A DNA stretch of 9,836 nt, from NCBI GenBank assembly GCA_937863905.1, contig CALMHV010000396.1, positions 1 through 9,836 on the forward strand, read 5' to 3'. Of the stretch, positions 7,790 through 9,836 are shown one piece after another. The stretch comes from an uncultured Bacillota bacterium (lineage in GTDB: Bacteria > Bacillota > Sulfobacillia > UBA995 > UBA9673). Position numbers and translations under genes: made by a program. The stretch's first letter is position 1, and the number at the start of each line of letters is the position of its first letter. The notes beneath the pieces were generated by a model. That model saw only the letters and a list, made by a program, of their open reading frames with translations, had not been told where the DNA came from and did not search any database.

Positions 7790-9031
7790 TCAGGCTGCCG
7801 CCTGGGCTGGGGGGCGCCGGCGATAGATCTCGCGGTAACCGGGCAGGGCCGAACTGAGGGCGGTGATGACGCAGAGCAGGACTCCGATACCGAACATGAC
7901 CTTCGAGACGCCGAACCCGTCGGCCAGGGGCCCGACCGCTCCGTACGAGATAATGGCCGCCAAGTTGAGGGCCATGCCGCGCAGGCTGAAGACGCGGCCC
8001 CGGAACTCGAACGGGACGATCTCCTGGATCCAGCTCATTGACGGGACCAAAAACAGCGAGTTGGCCACGCCGATCAGGGCGTAGAGGACGAAGGCCTGCG
8101 GGAGGTTCGTGGCTAAGGCCAGCCCCATCGCCCCGAGCCCAATGCCCAGAAACCCGGGCAGGATGAGATAGGGGCGCGGCACCTTCTGACCCCAGCGGCC
8201 GATGGCGGCGACCGTGGCGAACATCGTGACGGCCTGGGCGCAGAGCATGAAGCCCCACCAGAACTCGCTGACCCGGAGAAGCTTCTTCACCGCCACCACC
8301 AGGAGGGTGTTGAAGCCGCCCATCGCCAGCACGCCGGCGGCGAACGAGATGAGGAGGGACAGGACCACGACGTTCTCGCGATGGTACCTGATGCCGGCCT
8401 TGAGGTCGGCCCAGAAACCGGCCAGGTCGATCGGCCTCGGCTGGCCGGCCACCAACCGCTTGGTGACTCCGACCAGGCAGAGCGCGGAACCGATGAAGGT
8501 GACGGCATCCACGAGGAAGGCCACCTTGAGCCCGGCCACGGCCACGATGAGGCCGGCCAGGCCGAAACCGAGGAAATCCGTGAAGTACTTGGTCGAGAAG
8601 AGCAGGGAGTTGGCGACGAGGATCTCGCTCTTGCCCTCCACGAGTTCGGGGAGCGAGGCGTTCAAGGCCGGGCTGAACACGGCGGACACGGCCGACATGA
8701 GAAAGCCGGTAAGGTAGACGAGACGGGCGTCGCCGAGGAAGGGAACGGTGGCGATGATGGCCGCCCGCAGGAGATCACAGACGACCATGGCCTTCCGCTT
8801 GTCCCACCGGTCTACCAGGACACCCGCGATGGGGCCGAGGATGATCACCGGCAGAGACTGCGAGACCATGAACCAGCCGACGGCGGCGGCCGACCCGTTG
8901 GCCAGTTCGAGGACATAAATCATCAAGGCCACCTGGGTGAGACGGTCGCCTATGTACGAGATGCCCTGCGAGAGCCAGACCCTGAAGAAGTCCCTTCGGG
9001 AAAGGACCTGCCGGAAGGTGATGCGCGGCAC
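7790..9031 (-). CDS. MFS transporter, DHA3 (drug:H+ antiporter / MefA-EntS-like) type
   Basis: A 413-residue inner-membrane major facilitator with alternating hydrophobic segments consistent with 12 helices, in two halves joined by the polar stretch around residues 190-220 (KRLVAGQPRPIDLAGFW). It carries motif A between helices 2 and 3 (GVLVDRWDKRK, 70-80) and the PALNASLPELV element (121-131) plus FEFRGRVFS in the second half (341-349), both typical of the DHA3/MFS_3 group that includes macrolide and siderophore exporters. Members are proton-driven exporters; the substrate here is unknown. The start at GTG 9031 is chosen because GGAGGAGGAG sits 5 nt upstream and the protein then begins with the usual short FRQVLSRRDFFRVWLSQ lead into helix 1. 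Reading back to a TTG at 9121 would add an arginine-rich, non-homologous leader overlapping the aldolase. The M20 amidohydrolase follows after 10 bp. Confidence 0.9.
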   Translation of the reverse strand: MPRITFRQVLSRRDFFRVWLSQGISYIGDRLTQVALMIYVLELANGSAAAVGWFMVSQSLPVIILGPIAGVLVDRWDKRKAMVVCDLLRAAIIATVPFLGDARLVYLTGFLMSAVSAVFSPALNASLPELVEGKSEILVANSLLFSTKYFTDFLGFGLAGLIVAVAGLKVAFLVDAVTFIGSALCLVGVTKRLVAGQPRPIDLAGFWADLKAGIRYHRENVVVLSLLISFAAGVLAMGGFNTLLVVAVKKLLRVSEFWWGFMLCAQAVTMFATVAAIGRWGQKVPRPYLILPGFLGIGLGAMGLALATNLPQAFVLYALIGVANSLFLVPSMSWIQEIVPFEFRGRVFSLRGMALNLAAIISYGAVGPLADGFGVSKVMFGIGVLLCVITALSSALPGYREIYRRRPPAQAAA

Positions 9032-9036
9032 CGCAT

Positions 9037-9046
9037 CTCCTCCTCC
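9037..9046 (-). promoter_or_regulatory. Shine-Dalgarno site of the MFS transporter gene
   Basis: GGAGGAGGAG on the minus strand, five nucleotides before the GTG at 9029-9031. An ATG overlaps the 3' end of this site but is in another frame. The site fixes the transporter start at 9031. The 67 bp gap (9032-9098) shows no obvious promoter or terminator otherwise. Confidence 0.75.
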
Positions 9047-9098
9047 GCGTTGGGACGTAGGCCCACGTACCCGTCTCATCGGCAAAAATTGGCTACCC

Positions 9099-9836
9099 CT
9101 ATCCGCTCTCCTTGTGGACAATAGGCGACACTGGGAAATCGTGAGAGGGCCGGGCCAGGGCCCTCAGCTCCGGAGAAGCCCCGAAGCTGCCGGTTTCCTT
9201 CAGCTTCTCGATGGTGGCGCCAGACACGGCGTCAACGGCCCCGGCGTACAGACCGGACCCGCAAGCCTCCTTGACTCCGGCGCGGATGCGCGCCCCGTCC
9301 GCCACCACCCGGTCGGCCAGGCCATTGGCGGCCGCCGCCAGGAACTGCGTGTTGACGTTGTTCTTGCCGACAAGGCCCCGCACGAGGCGGGCCGCCCCGG
9401 TTCCCCCGTGTTGGGCGAAAGGAACGTACCGCCCGGCGACCTGGAGGATGCGTGTCTGGACGGCCCGGAGGCGGGCCTCATCGGGCTCGTGGCGTTCTCC
9501 GGAGGAGGCGCCGTGCTCCATGCCGATGGGGTAGGCGATGCCGTCGGCCCCGGTGTAGGACACAAAGCAGGCCACTTCCTCGGCGAAACGGGCGAGGTCC
9601 TCGCCTTGGAGCGCCTCGTAGGAGCGCGCCTGTCCCGAGACCCCGGTCGCGCCGTACTCCGCCTCAAGCATCGTGTCCTGGAGGCCCGTCTCGCGCCGGG
9701 TGAAGTCGATGACGTCCCGGGTCAGGGCGAAATCGAGGACGGGCGGGAATCTTTCGGTGTCGATCATGGCCCAGGCCGGCTGGAGCGCGGCCACGACGGC
9801 CAAGAAGGTCCGCTTGAAATCGGCGTAGGCCGGCGA
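9099..9836 (-). CDS. Class II (zinc-dependent) ketose-bisphosphate-type aldolase, N-terminus cut by the window edge
   Basis: C-terminal 245 residues of a class II aldolase-like protein; the frame stays open to the last base, so the 5' part lies outside the window. Numbering from the first visible codon: LEAEYGATGVSGQ (57-69) matches the family's EaElG.(x)GG region, with Glu60 as the expected zinc-ligand position; TGADGIAYPIGMEHG (95-109) matches TgvDaLAvaiGtaHG, with His108 as zinc ligand; FAQHGGTGAARL (140-151) matches the HGGSG phosphate/zinc loop, with His143; and VGKNNVNTQF (156-165) matches the K-x-NvxT phosphate-binding strand. Fructose-1,6-bisphosphate aldolase (glycolysis) is the best-known activity, but the loops differ from the textbook enzyme and about 55 residues continue past the expected core, so another ketose or aldol substrate is possible. 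An ATG at 9767 or GTG codons are internal, not the real start. The stop lies 67 bp before the MFS start. Confidence 0.8.
   Translation of the reverse strand, partial: SPAYADFKRTFLAVVAALQPAWAMIDTERFPPVLDFALTRDVIDFTRRETGLQDTMLEAEYGATGVSGQARSYEALQGEDLARFAEEVACFVSYTGADGIAYPIGMEHGASSGERHEPDEARLRAVQTRILQVAGRYVPFAQHGGTGAARLVRGLVGKNNVNTQFLAAAANGLADRVVADGARIRAGVKEACGSGLYAGAVDAVSGATIEKLKETGSFGASPELRALARPSHDFPVSPIVHKESG

Noticed and set aside
9054..9074. Imperfect hairpin in the aldolase-MFS gap as a terminator
   Set aside because: The stem is short and bulged (GGG/CCC plus ACGT/ACGT around a GGGCCT loop) and no T-run follows it. In G+C-rich DNA such pairings are common by chance.
9032..9121. Longer start for the MFS transporter at TTG 9121
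   Set aside because: It adds an Arg/Gly-rich leader that overlaps the aldolase end and ignores the strong ribosome-binding site right before GTG 9031.
1..9836. Mobile element, CRISPR, toxin-antitoxin or defence system, RNA genes
   Set aside because: Every stretch over 106 bp is explained by a recognisable metabolic, peptidase or transport gene. I found no transposase, tandem repeat array, tRNA-like or rRNA-like sequence, and no shift in composition suggesting recent transfer.

Overview
This is a 9.8 kb stretch of a high-G+C bacterial chromosome (roughly two thirds G+C by eye). All eight genes I can support lie on the minus strand, so the transcriptional order runs from high to low coordinates: class II aldolase (cut by the right edge), MFS transporter, M20 amidohydrolase, YmfF-like M16 protein, YmfH-like M16 peptidase, flavoredoxin-like flavin reductase, histidine ammonia-lyase (hutH), urocanate hydratase (hutU, cut by the left edge). 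Spacers are short (an 11 bp overlap up to about 106 bp) and no gene or convincing terminator interrupts the run, so it could be one operon or two closely stacked ones. I see no RNA gene, mobile element, CRISPR array, phage gene or origin, and no sigma-70-type promoter I would defend.

The organism is most likely a G+C-rich member of the Bacillota or a relative (for example lineages like Symbiobacteria, Thermaerobacter or Limnochordia). The reasons are the adjacent YmfF/YmfH M16 pair, which is characteristic of Gram-positive genomes, the strong GGAGG-type ribosome-binding sites, and the frequent non-ATG starts (TTG for hutH, GTG for the MFS gene, apparently CTG for the YmfH gene). This placement is an inference from gene content, not a phylogenetic result.

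Region by region: 1-3199 holds the first two steps of histidine degradation (histidine to urocanate to imidazolonepropionate), with hutH 10 bp upstream of hutU. 3241-3840 is a small FMN-binding flavin reductase-like protein. 3854-6488 is the M16 pair: a catalytically equipped member (HxxEH motif) and a partner that lacks the zinc motif, overlapping by 11 bp and probably translationally coupled. 6595-7779 is an M20 amidohydrolase of the AbgB/aminoacylase type, 10 bp after a DHA3-type MFS transporter (7790-9031). 9099-9836 is the C-terminal part of a class II (zinc) aldolase.

Taken together the window looks like a catabolic or housekeeping cluster around peptide, amino-acid and amide breakdown. 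I do not see a clearly new system. The points most worth a second look are the missing canonical start codon of the YmfH gene, the unusual company the hut genes keep, the recurring placement of Shine-Dalgarno sequences too close to the longest start, and the divergent aldolase.
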